NCBI GenBank assembly: GCA_030248215.1
Contig: JASANG010002902.1
Location: forward strand, 1 to 64,000
DNA: 64,000 nt
Reading direction: 5' to 3'
Source: Enoplolaimus lenunculus
Taxonomy: Eukaryota > Nematoda > Enoplea > Enoplida > Thoracostomopsidae
The position numbers were made by a program, and so were the translations under genes. The notes under the pieces are model-generated. The model ran no database searches and was not told the DNA's origin. It worked only from the letters and a program-made list of their open reading frames with translations. Below are positions 27,301 through 39,300 of this stretch, one piece after another. Position 1 is the stretch's first letter. Each line of letters starts with the position of its first letter.

Positions 27301-30300
27301 AAAAGGCCAAATAAATATCAGTCCCCGCTGTCGTATTCGTGTCACTTCAGCACTTGTTTGCATGGTTTAAATCAATATACGACCATTTGCTTTCAATAAA
27401 AAATTTGATTGGCCAATCTGAATCGCCTATAAAACGAGTGTTTTATGTGATTTTACCCAGAAGTAAGTAAAGAAACGTTGATATGCTTTCCCAGAGTTGT
27501 TGTAAATGTTCAGTAAAAAGTGTTCCAAAATTCGGATGCGCTTCCATAACACCGAAATTGTCGATTGTGTCAACTATCATATTTAAGACGCCCTGAAATT
27601 TAAAGTATATACTTCTATCAAATTTTAGCAAACAACGTTCTGTGTAAAGAAACAACTTAGAAAAATATCTAAAATTAAACAAATTATGCCAAGGGTACAA
27701 ACGAGTGGTTCTGTAATTTTGGCAGCAATAAAGTAAACTTGTGTAATTGCTTGTTTTTGGCCCATGAAAAGATCAGGGGCGGAACGTTTTTCTGTGGACC
27801 TGCAATAGAAGATTAAGCATTTTACTACTTTTTGCTTGGTTTTAGGCTTAGGCTTAGGAATCAACTCATTCTTTACGCTAAGGCCTAGGCTTAGGTTTAG
27901 GCTTTGGCGTAGGAATAACCTTATAATACTGTTCGGCCCCAGTTGTTTACATTGGTCGCGTCTTTTAAGGTTAATATTATGTTGCGAACAGTAATTTGAC
28001 TCAGTTTGTGTAGTCACCGTAGAGCCTAGTTTGGAGATAGTCAATTTGACTCACAATTTTTTAGTGTATACAACTGTGCGTTTTGAATTTACAAACATTT
28101 CAACTTTACACTGCAAAAATAATGGTGAACCAAACTGACTCTTTCCAAAATAGGTCCAACGGGCCTACACACATTGGAGTCAAATTCGACTCCGCCAGAG
28201 TCAAATTCGACTCACTGAATCGTACGTTTGACTCTGGCGGAGTCGAATTTGACTCAGTTTGTGTAGTCCCGTAGAGCCTATTTCGAAGAGCGTCAATTTG
28301 ATTCACCATTATTTGCAGTGTGTATTAGTTTTGTAAGTAGTAAACTAAATCAACTAACCTCTTCTTGAAATAGATCTTGTCGCTTTCGAAGAGCTTTCAG
28401 GAACTTCTGTCGGCTTTCAAATTCTAAAACAAATATTTTACGTAAACGAACACACAGTAACTGTGTTATTCAATGAGGAAACTTGAAATATACAGGGTGA
28501 AATTAAGTATTCTGAGTGAGTTGGAGGTTTACAAAACAGTGACTTAAGTCCAAAAAGCGAGTAAAACGATCCACGTGGTCGAAGCCAAGATTTTGGGGGT
28601 TCATGTGTTACCAACTGAAAAGGTTCCTAAAAATTATAAACAATATTTATAACGGGGGGTTAACCCCAAAACGTTTTAACTATGACCTTGACTATATATA
28701 TTTCAGCTACTTAGATATATTACGTATATAACAGACTTTGATTAATTCTGATTATATTAATATGTGTATAAATAGTATAACTGTACTCAACACAATCAGT
28801 AGTTTTGTACTGTCATATACAGCAGTGTCGATTTCATTAAGTATAAACGTTCCCCCTAAATTATACATTGTTTACTAATTTCGTAAGCCTAAGCTTAGGT
28901 TAAACCCCTACTTAAGCCTATTTCTGAGTCTAATCCTAAGTCTTAGTATACCTTACTAATCCGGCCAATATGTAGGAAAGGGGGTCGTTTGTGTAAGAAA
29001 AGTAACCAAGTACCAAATAAACATTACCTTCATCCGCAGCAGGTTGCTGGAAATAATCAATCAAATCTTCCATTAATTTGTGGACACCCGGCAGATCCAG
29101 CATTTCTGGCGTAATGCCTTCACGACCCGTTTGAAGATCCGGAAGGATTCTGAAACAGATCATCACAAGTGTTTGTATTCGGTTGCCAGGAACAAATTGC
29201 TAGTGCAATGTGTCATTAATTGATTTTTTAAAAATATAACTTCAATATCTTTATTGACTCCAACTAACTGTCCATGTCGTTTTTTTAAAACTTCATCGTA
29301 TTTAATTTATTTTATTATTCTCCAGCGGAAAGAGTATAAGAAAACAGCAAAAAAACTAAGAAAAACGGAATTTAACAAAGACACAATGACACGAGCGAGA
29401 CGCCAAACGCAATTTTAGTGTTAAATCTTAATACAACATTTTGGCTTTCATCTCTGCTAGATTGGCCACGGCCTGGATGGAGGCCCTTGTACACCGCCAG
29501 CGGAATAGTCAGCACCAGATTCGGGCTTTACCCGCGGGTACCCATGCGTGAACGGCGGGTCGGGTAAACAATTTCAATAGCGACAATACCTGCGGGTAAA
29601 GATTTGAATCCCGCGCGTCAAAAATTGACAGTTTTTACCTGCGTCAAAACTCTTAGCTAAAGCAGGTAAAACGCGGATCGGGGTTAAAAAATCCTTACCC
29701 ACACACGACTCTGGTCACGACACTCACTGTAAAAATCGGTTCAGAACACTTGAGCATTTTCGAATGACACGAGCTGATTTTGCTTCTTCGGTTTGAGCGA
29801 TAACAAACGTAAAGCAATCGTCCATGTGACCTTCTTCAAGCGCTATCGCTTTCTTTTCTTCAACTTTTCCAATACCTCGTTTGGTGATTTCTTGAACCTG
29901 AAGATCAAACAAACATTTTCCGCTAGTAATTAATTACTAATTACCTAACGCAGTATAGCACAAGGCCACAGAGGGGATGGCTGGTTACCATTTTAACGCA
30001 AAAAACCGTCTGATACGGGCGTAGGCTTCCCCCGAACCCCCCCTCTGGATTCACTAGTGACCAAATAGACTCGGATCCAAAGTAAACAACCTTGAATTGC
30101 AATTGTAGGAATTCCTCAAAGTTGCACGTGCCTCCCCAAATATAATTATCTACGGACCGTCGTTGACCAAAAATATTCATAACCTACTCCCCCGCGTTAA
30201 ACAAATATTTACCTGATACGATAGCCACATATTGGTCTGTAGATGCATCAAATACACTACTGTGTCGCCGTACATAATTGTTGGTGAACCCATGCCCTCT

Positions 30301-33300
30301 TCTTCTTTTTCTTCTAAACCTTGTCGTTTCACATCCTATAAAATTAACGACAGAATTTCCTATAAATACCTGCGTATATACACAACGGCCACACCTTTTT
30401 AGTTGTAAATAAAACAACTTTAGTTTCGACTTGCAATTCGATTAATACATATTATCGCTTTAGGCTTAGGCTTAGACTTAATACACACAGGAAACCGTTT
30501 AGTAGACGGCTTTCCTCCAACTGTCACACAAGTTTCACATTCCGCGCATGTAAAGATCGGCCGATGTTACTTTTAAGGTCGTCCCATTTTCTGATGGGTG
30601 TGTAAAAGAGTTGGCTTACATTCTAGACTACATTTTTTGTTTAGGCTTAGGTTTAGGTTTAGGCTTAGGAATACGCTTTTGCAACGCTTAAGCGTAGGCT
30701 TAGGCTTAGGAATACGCTTTTGAACCGCTTATGCTTAGGCTTACGCATAGGAATACGCGCTTAATCTACAGCTACATCCCTAAAAGTAACATTAGCCTAA
30801 AGGTCGATAATAGTACTTCGACATCTGTACTGAAACAAACAGTAAACCGCAGTCAAGTATATGTGAACGTTTTTCAATTTCGTCACATTTGTAAACTATA
30901 ATCCGCACAGACAAGAGGCGAAAGCTGAGTCTACCCACATGTGTTTAGTCAAAAACTGAATTATCATTATGAACTATTTTACGTAAATATACAATTGTTG
31001 CAAAAAATCATGTTTTCTAAATATTTTTCACTCACTGCAAGATGAGGGTAATAATTGCAAATATGCAGTTTTGAACGTTGGCACTTACTTTTGCAGACAG
31101 CATAATAAATGTTGTTGAATCAAAGCTTGCTTTATCGCGATGCAATAGACATATTCGACACGCCAAATCGTCGTCTTTAATCACGGCCATATACCGCCCG
31201 GTTGTAATGTGACGGACGCGAAATACCTGAAAGTTAAATTGCAACAAAAGCCTGTGCAATGAAATGCGCATTGAAATTTCAAGACTCCAACTTTGCTAAA
31301 TTTTCAATGACTAAAATGTTTACAATTTCAGACATTAATAGTTTTAAACAACTCTTATTAGCGAAGCTGTATGTTAGCCAGAAACTGTAAGCTTTTCCAA
31401 CTTTCTGGGTTCATAATTAGTGTTGTAATTTTAAAGTTTCGTGTTTATTATAATCCTAACGATGATGTATTCAATTTTTTTACGTGAATTTGGCAGAAAA
31501 ACTTAAAGTTTTCACAATTTTTACGCTTAAAACTATTAGAATGCTTATAAATTAGAACTAGCGTTTTAAAACTGATAATAAAGGGTTCTATAGCATATTT
31601 TTTCAAAATTTTGGCTTAACAATTGAACTAACCTGTTCCCATTCCATTAATGCACCGAACCATTTTGATCGAACCAGTTCAAGACGCCACAGTGAGCGTG
31701 CTTGATTGACGGAATTACCTCCTTCGTAAACCACCATGCTAGAAATACAAAGTTAACAGTATAGATTATAGATTGTCTTTCTATATATTCGATCATTGAT
31801 AAATGAATGCAACGATTTTTAAACGCGTCTATCTTATCCATGTATATTACAATGTTTATTCAGCTATTTTATCTGATAAATATGCAACTGCTAATTTGAC
31901 TTTAGGCCCAGAACAATTAAACTTTGCCATAGTATACATTACCCTATATTTAGGAATTACATGCCTTAAATTTCATTACGGAAGTTTCACAAGTGTGTAA
32001 CTGTGTTTAGTAACTAAAGTTGGTTTCTAGAAACCGAATCAATAACTCAAACCGGTAACCAGCTCACCTTGCTAGGGGGGCTATAATTTCTCTCCAGGAA
32101 GGGTTTCCAAGGGTTTTCGATGGCTTACAAGCAAGGCTAAAAAATTTATGGGGACCAAAATTTTTCCACGGTGGACTGTTGAGCACCACTTGGACCCGTC
32201 TGGTTACGTGCCCGCAGGCAGTAACTGTAATAAAACGATTCCGTTGTGTTCAATGAAACCTGAGACCAGGCTAATATACTAAAATACTGAAAAATTAGGT
32301 TACTTGTGTTGTGGATGATCACCCCATCCTTCCGGGATTGTAATACATTCATCGTTTCCGTGATAAAATCGTAGAACGTCGTTGCCAAATACGTAGCCTA
32401 AATTTAAAATTTCTCACGGCATTTCAGAATACGTAAAACAAAATTTTTATTTCCCACATACGGCAACCTGTCGGCTTGATGTAAACGGTAAACTCGCTAG
32501 TTGTAAGCTGACAAATGAATGAGATAATACGACGTAAATGGTCGTAGTTCAACGACTGCCATAGGTAGCGTTCAGCAATGACGCGAACAGTATTTCCGAT
32601 TCTGATTAGAATTCCGAGTCAAAACCAGTGTCAATATTGCGAGGTTCAAGTATATTAATTAAGATCGGAATAGAAAGTTTTCATTTCGTTTTGCAGTTTT
32701 GTGAAAATATTAAAATTGTGAAAAACACAAGGATGTGCTATAGTCGCGCTCCGCTGGACGCCGCTGCCCGTCGCCGGGTGCCGGCGTCTGGCTCAGTAAA
32801 GTATAGCACAGCCCATACGCACACACCGACTGTTTGTCAAATCTAAGCAGTCCACAACAGTTTGGAACAAATATATTGCAATACTGCATAAAATCATACA
32901 GCTTGAAATATAACCGAATCGTATGGGGTCAGAAAATTCATAGTCCAAACTCCGTATCCGGTATAAACTTCTGATGCCGACCTAATTCATTTCCGTAAGG
33001 CACCATGCAATTAACTTTTAGTCCATTTCTCGCCTTGCTGCTTACAAGGCTGATTTGTATCGCTTATGTGGATCCTACTTAAATATGTTGCGGTGATTAT
33101 GGGATTTGAACCTGATCTAACTTTAGTTCGGCACAATACCCTGCGGTTAACGTTTAGCGTATATTTCTCGACTTGTTAAGACCCAATAACATAGCTTTGG
33201 TAGGTCCCTATATTGCAAGAACCATGGGACGTCTGGTCATGGTCTTACCAGTATGCCGCTCTCTGATAAATCCAGAAGTGACCGGATTAATGTTCCACAG

Positions 33301-36300
33301 TGTTTGATGAAACGCCGCAATCACCATTGTAATCGTATCTGGTTCTTTCTTTTTATCTTTATCTTTTCCTTTTTTCTTCTTTTTGTCTTCTTTCGCTTCT
33401 TTGCCTTCTTCGTCTTCTTCGTCTTCTTCTTTTTGCTCTTTAATCATTGTCATAATATGCTGAAATACAAACAGACATTACTGTAAAACAGAACGGCACT
33501 AAACCTTTCGGTAACCCAACGAATTAATCTTATTGCCACATCATGCATTGATTCTTACATGTGGATCTGCTGTATTATTGCTGCAGTTAATCAAATTAAC
33601 TTTCGAAAAATCATTTGTAAAATTTAATAAAAATTGCAAAATTTCGATATTTTAATAAAAATTGCAAAATTCCGATATTTCAATAAAAATTACAAAATTT
33701 CGATATTTTAACAAAAATTGCAAAATGACGATATTTTAATAAAAATTTCAAAATTTCGATATTTTAAAAGAAATTGCAAAATTTCGGTATTATAATAAAA
33801 ATTGCAAAATTCCGATATTTCAATAAAAATTACAAAATTTCGATATTTTATCAAAAATCGCAAAATTTGATATTTTAATAAAAATTGCAAAATTTCGATA
33901 TTTTAATAAAAATTGCAAAATATGCAAATATTCGAGTGTAACGACCGTGGACGTGGTGATAAAATAGCATAAAAACACGTGACTAAATTAGATTTTACTT
34001 TAGTTTTGCCGAAAAAATTGTCGCTATGACATAAACAGTTTTTAAAGACGTGTTTATTTGACGCCTCGCGAGCAAAGCGAGCAAGAAGCTAAACGCAATT
34101 TTTCCGTCACAAATGTAGAAATTTGAAATGTGTGTTCATTACTACTCTGTCATAGAAAATTTTCTGACTGAGGGGGGCGCCCCGCTTCCGCCAGTGGTGT
34201 GTATCCGCCCCTGTATCTAAAATATAAATTATGACACAATTGCTGATTTTGATTGATGAGGCAATCACCCTATCGGTACACCCTTGTCTATGCACATGCT
34301 GCCAATGTGAGTAGCACCTATCATCAGTTGGTAGTATTTCTTGTAATTTTCGTATCAGCAATGTCTGAGCTGAGAATTTCCGTGCATTTTTTGCATTCGA
34401 TTTACCGTATTTTTGGTCAAATTTTAAAACCTGGAATTGTAGGAATTTGTCAGCTTTTAAACCTATCGCAAACTGGTAATAGGTGCAACACACATTTGAG
34501 TGTACGGGCCCAAAAATAGCTTACCAAGTAGCGTTCAGTTGCAACGCTAACCAATATTACGTCATCACCGACACGGACCTTTTCGCCTTCTGAGCGTTGC
34601 TTTGATGCTGGATGTATCAGCCACCAACAGGACTCGCCTAAAAATATTTCCGCATTATGGCAACAGAGCTTGCAAAAACTATAACATTTCTCTAACAAAT
34701 CTATATATTAAAGCTGGAACGCCCCACATGCGTATTTTAGACAGCGTTCCAACAGATTGTTGTTTTACGTTACGTATGCAAATAAAATCTGAAGTATGCT
34801 GTATGCATTGAGAATAGTAGAATATCTGTCGTATCTGATGTGTTTTATATGTTTCAAAGCACTACAGCTTTCCAAAAAAGTTTTTAATTTTGTTCACTTA
34901 TGTCAGGCACGGGTTAGGAGCCCAGTTAGCAATTTAGCCTAGAACCAGAGAAGCCTTTGTCCAGTGGCACATTTGTGCAGCTACGTGTACTAGTAGACAT
35001 TAAACCTAATTCATGTAATATTTCTCGTTACTCTTAAACACTTTCCCCCACAACTGAGCTTAAGTTAAAGTTTAGATCAGGTTTGTTTACCTATGCCCAA
35101 GCCTAAGATTTCGGTTAGGCAACTGCGTACACCTAAGCTTTAGCGCATGCTTAAGTCTAAGCGTTAACATCAACTCTTGGCTAACTAGTACCAAAAATCA
35201 AGGATTTCCTACACTGTAGCATATGCTTTTGCTTAAAAAAATTTTAAAAGTTTGGGTTCAAAATGAATGAAAAAATAATTTTCTAAAATTCAACACAGCA
35301 TCGCAACTTTAACCTTCGTCGTTTTCTTGTAATCCAACATCGAATGACAATTTGTCAGTTGAACTTGACGTTTTCAAACACGCCAAATACATATCGGATA
35401 AGCCGTGGCGTAGTTGTACAGCATGCCCGTACAACAGCGCCCGGTTTCCGGTTGGTGCCTAAAATAGAAAAACCCCATTAGCGCCTGCTTCAGTAGCTGT
35501 TAGAACGAAGCCTCAATTTCCGTTTCCGGTAAGAACGAACCTTTAAATTTGCAAGCTTTTAATTGCAATGCGATCAGTAATTGCGTTTGGGCAGTATTAC
35601 CATTGATCGTTTCGTTGTACTTCGGCATTCAGTTGAAATCCAATCGATTTCGAACTTCGAGTTCGTGGCTAACAGGTGCATATGAGTTTGGCAAATATCT
35701 TTCAATGATTTGTTCTTTTGACTCGCATAAATTATATGAAGAATCACAATATTTAAATGCATGCAACATTTGTTGACCCCTTCTGACATGATTAGCGTGA
35801 CTACGGATTGAGATTCTTTTAAAACAGTCTTCGGGTCGGTTTGCGGGTTTAATATACATCGCCGAGCCGCAAGCCAAAGCGAACCAGGGGGAGGGCGCTC
35901 AACCCCCTGAAAATGTTTTTACCCCACTAGAAAATTTTCAATCTTGCTTGTAAGTCATAGAAAACCTTTGAATGCCTCATAAAAAATTTTTTAGCACCTC
36001 CTAGCAAGGTGACCTGGCTACGGGACTACGTAGCGCTATATGTAACACCGGCTAATATATAATTGTGGATTATATTAACGAAAAATCAACAAACAGTAGC
36101 GCAAGCTTAAACTGTAAGTTTAAGCCCCATTCACACGTGCAAGTTTTTGTTGTGAGAACTCGCAGCTGCAACTTGCACGAAATACTCGCAGCTGCAAGTA
36201 TTTTAAAAGGAACATTCCGGTTGACCAATCAACCTGCACGTGCAAGAAATTCAAGCGATTTGCAACTGCATTCATAGGTGCGAATTAAATTAATTACCAT

Positions 36301-39300
36301 GAATTCCAGTCAATTATTTGCAGCTGCAAGAACTAACAACCTGCTATGTGATTAAACTTGCGCGTGACAGTTGCACGTGCAAGTTTTTGCTGTCAAACCT
36401 TGCACGTGTGAGTACAGCTTTACCGTTTTTTCTCGATCATGTGCAAGCATTTCTTGAAGCGCTCGTACCGACAACGCTTCGCGGATATAAAACATACACA
36501 CTGCGATATCCGGCGGTTTTTCCTAAACATTGAAACAAACTCAACAACAAACCGTTGCGTTTACATATCTTGACCAAAACACACAAATATTCGTACTTCA
36601 ACCAAATCTCTGAATATTTTGCTTCCTGGTAACAATTAAAACCAAAAATAATTTTAAAATATTTCAACGAATAGATTTTAAATAACTGGTATTGATTATA
36701 TCGGCTTCCATAACATGGAGGCATTATTTAGCACAATTGTCGAATTCAAATTGTCAGGTGGGAAAAACACATCAGCTGGTGCGAAACAGTGGGCCAATGT
36801 TACTTTAAGGGGCGTCCAGGTTTCTGGTGATTCCATAAAACAGTAGGCTTAGATTGTAGATTACATTTTTTGCCAAGGCTTAGGCTTAGGCTTCGGAACT
36901 CTTTTTTGCAACGCTTAGGCTTAGGCTTAGGAATACGCTTAATCTACTATTAATACGCTCCTCAAACAGTGAATGGAACACCAGCGTTTGGGGCCAAATT
37001 TGAGTCGAAATACATTTCGTTTAAGTTCGAAACACATGGAAGTTATAGATAGTTTTCACACAGCTGGTTAGTGACCCGACTGACGAGGGCAAATCAATTT
37101 TATTGACCCTACAAATGGTACTCGACTGTTATTCGGTTACGGATTGTTATTTATTTTTTAATCCATCCTATGTTTGTTGGATCCAACGTCGTTCTTTTTT
37201 TATCATTCTGTGTTTTTGGATTGTCGGTTAAACTTTTTTCTTGGATTTTATTTAAGTTTATGCACTGCAAAAAATGGTGAGTCAAATTGACTCCCTCCGA
37301 AATAGGCTTTTCCGCACTACACAAACTGAGTCAAAGTTTGACTCCGCCGGAGTCAAATTCGACTTAATGATTACCTCAGTGAGTCAAATTTGACTCTGGC
37401 GGAGTCGAATTTTGACTCAGTTTGTGAGTCCAGAAAAGCCTATTTCGGGGAGAGTCAATTTGACTCACCATTTTTGCAGTGTGCGAGCTAAGTGTTTGTA
37501 GTATATTTGAGCAGTTTAGACCATTCTTCTGATTTGGTCTCTTTTATGACATTAATTTGCGATCATGGATTCTGTCCACTAACGGAATTACGGATACAGA
37601 CTTCAATTGATTGCATCTTAAAATGGGGTCCTTTCTTATAGCCCCCTCTCATGCGGGTAACTACAATGCTCTGCTCGTACAATAAATCATAAAAAAACAC
37701 AAATCACAAATAAAATACAAAATTATACCCGGTTTGAAACGACTTCAAGCGAGCACATGCGGTTTCCAAAACCTTCCGCAGCCAAACACACGCGTTCGGT
37801 GCCCATTCCGGGTTCTTTGTTCGTTGAAATGCATGACAGTACAACCGTATCGCTCTACAAATACACAAATATAAGCATGGAAATAGGCAATTGCGTGGCT
37901 ACAATGTCCTATTTGCTCTTTGATATCTGAATCTACGACAATTCGTCGCCCGACAGCTTGTCGCACAACAGTGTCTTAAAGCTAATGAATAAATCTTAGC
38001 TTTATTTTAAGCGTATAACCCCCTACGCCTAAGCATAAGAATTGCCGACTAGATAAGGTTTCGGATTAGTTGTCGGGTGACGAAATGTCGTAATACCATG
38101 ATATCTAAATCGAATTTTCAAAGCCCAACGAAATCAGTGTTGATCAATATCACGATATCTGAACCGTATACAAACCTTTGCGCAATCTACGTAATGATCA
38201 GGGGCTACCCATAAGGTGGACCATTGAGATCATGGCATAAGCAGCCTTCATTTCAAGACGCAGCCGGCCGTCATACGTCCGGCACCGTTCGTCACCCATC
38301 CGGTTCCATCCATCATTCGTACTGTGACATTCGTCACCCGTACGGCACCTAGTGTCAGCGTCAGTCATCATATGGTATCGATAAGTAATTCGCGATGGAG
38401 CCGGATGGGGGGCGGACGGCGCCGTACAAATGGCAAACATACTTGAACGAGAGCATGCAACTGAGTACATTCTGCGTACCAAAAATACACCTTATAGGCG
38501 CCGCGTTTGAGGTCTCCCAACCGCATTTATGGGGATGACAATTTTCAACCCAAACTACCTTTTTGCGTACCGTTCCATATTCGCCACATACTGCGCACTC
38601 AATGGTCGAAATATTATAAACAATGGTCATGTTTTGAATTTTTGCTCGTTTAGCTGGCAAAGATATTTTTCGCTATATATTTCCTCCCCCGTAAAAAATT
38701 TCTTGATCCACAACTTTTTGGGTCAGAGAAAATGAGACCCATCTTGTTCGGATCCATTTTGCGTCTATTAAAACACTGTAAATTTCAAAGAGTTAATTAA
38801 TCAACTCAGACGGAAAGTTAGTTATTTCTTAGTTAAATAACAGTAAACTTCAACTCACTCTGAGTTGAGTTGATTTTTACTATGAGTTGAGTTGACTCCG
38901 GCGGAAATGATTAACTAAATCAGAATCAGTTGAATCAAGAGTGGATGATCCCTTAAACAAGAGTATGCAAAACACCTTGTCTTGCATGGAACTAAATCTA
39001 CCAGCACACGTTGCGTTTTGGTCCAACCCCCTCTCATTTTGGGGGGGTCAATTTTACGTTCATTTTACACGTGTATCCGCCAGCCAACACCGAAAATATA
39101 ATCGGACCACATTTTAGTACATACAATAGCACATGAATTTCAAGATCGATGGAGATTTTGACCCCCCCCAAATACGGGGGTAAGCCAAAAATGCAACGCA
39201 CGCTGGGTACATTTTTCTACATAGAATGTACCCAGTTGCATACTCTTGTTAAAGGGTAGCATGCACTCTTGGTTGAATCAACTCAAAATTGTGAGTTTTG

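Noticed and set aside
33060-33170. tRNA gene or tRNA-derived SINE (minus strand has GGTTCAAATCCC, a B-box-like word)
   Set aside because: The bases around it do not form a T-arm or acceptor stem, and no convincing A box lies at the right distance.
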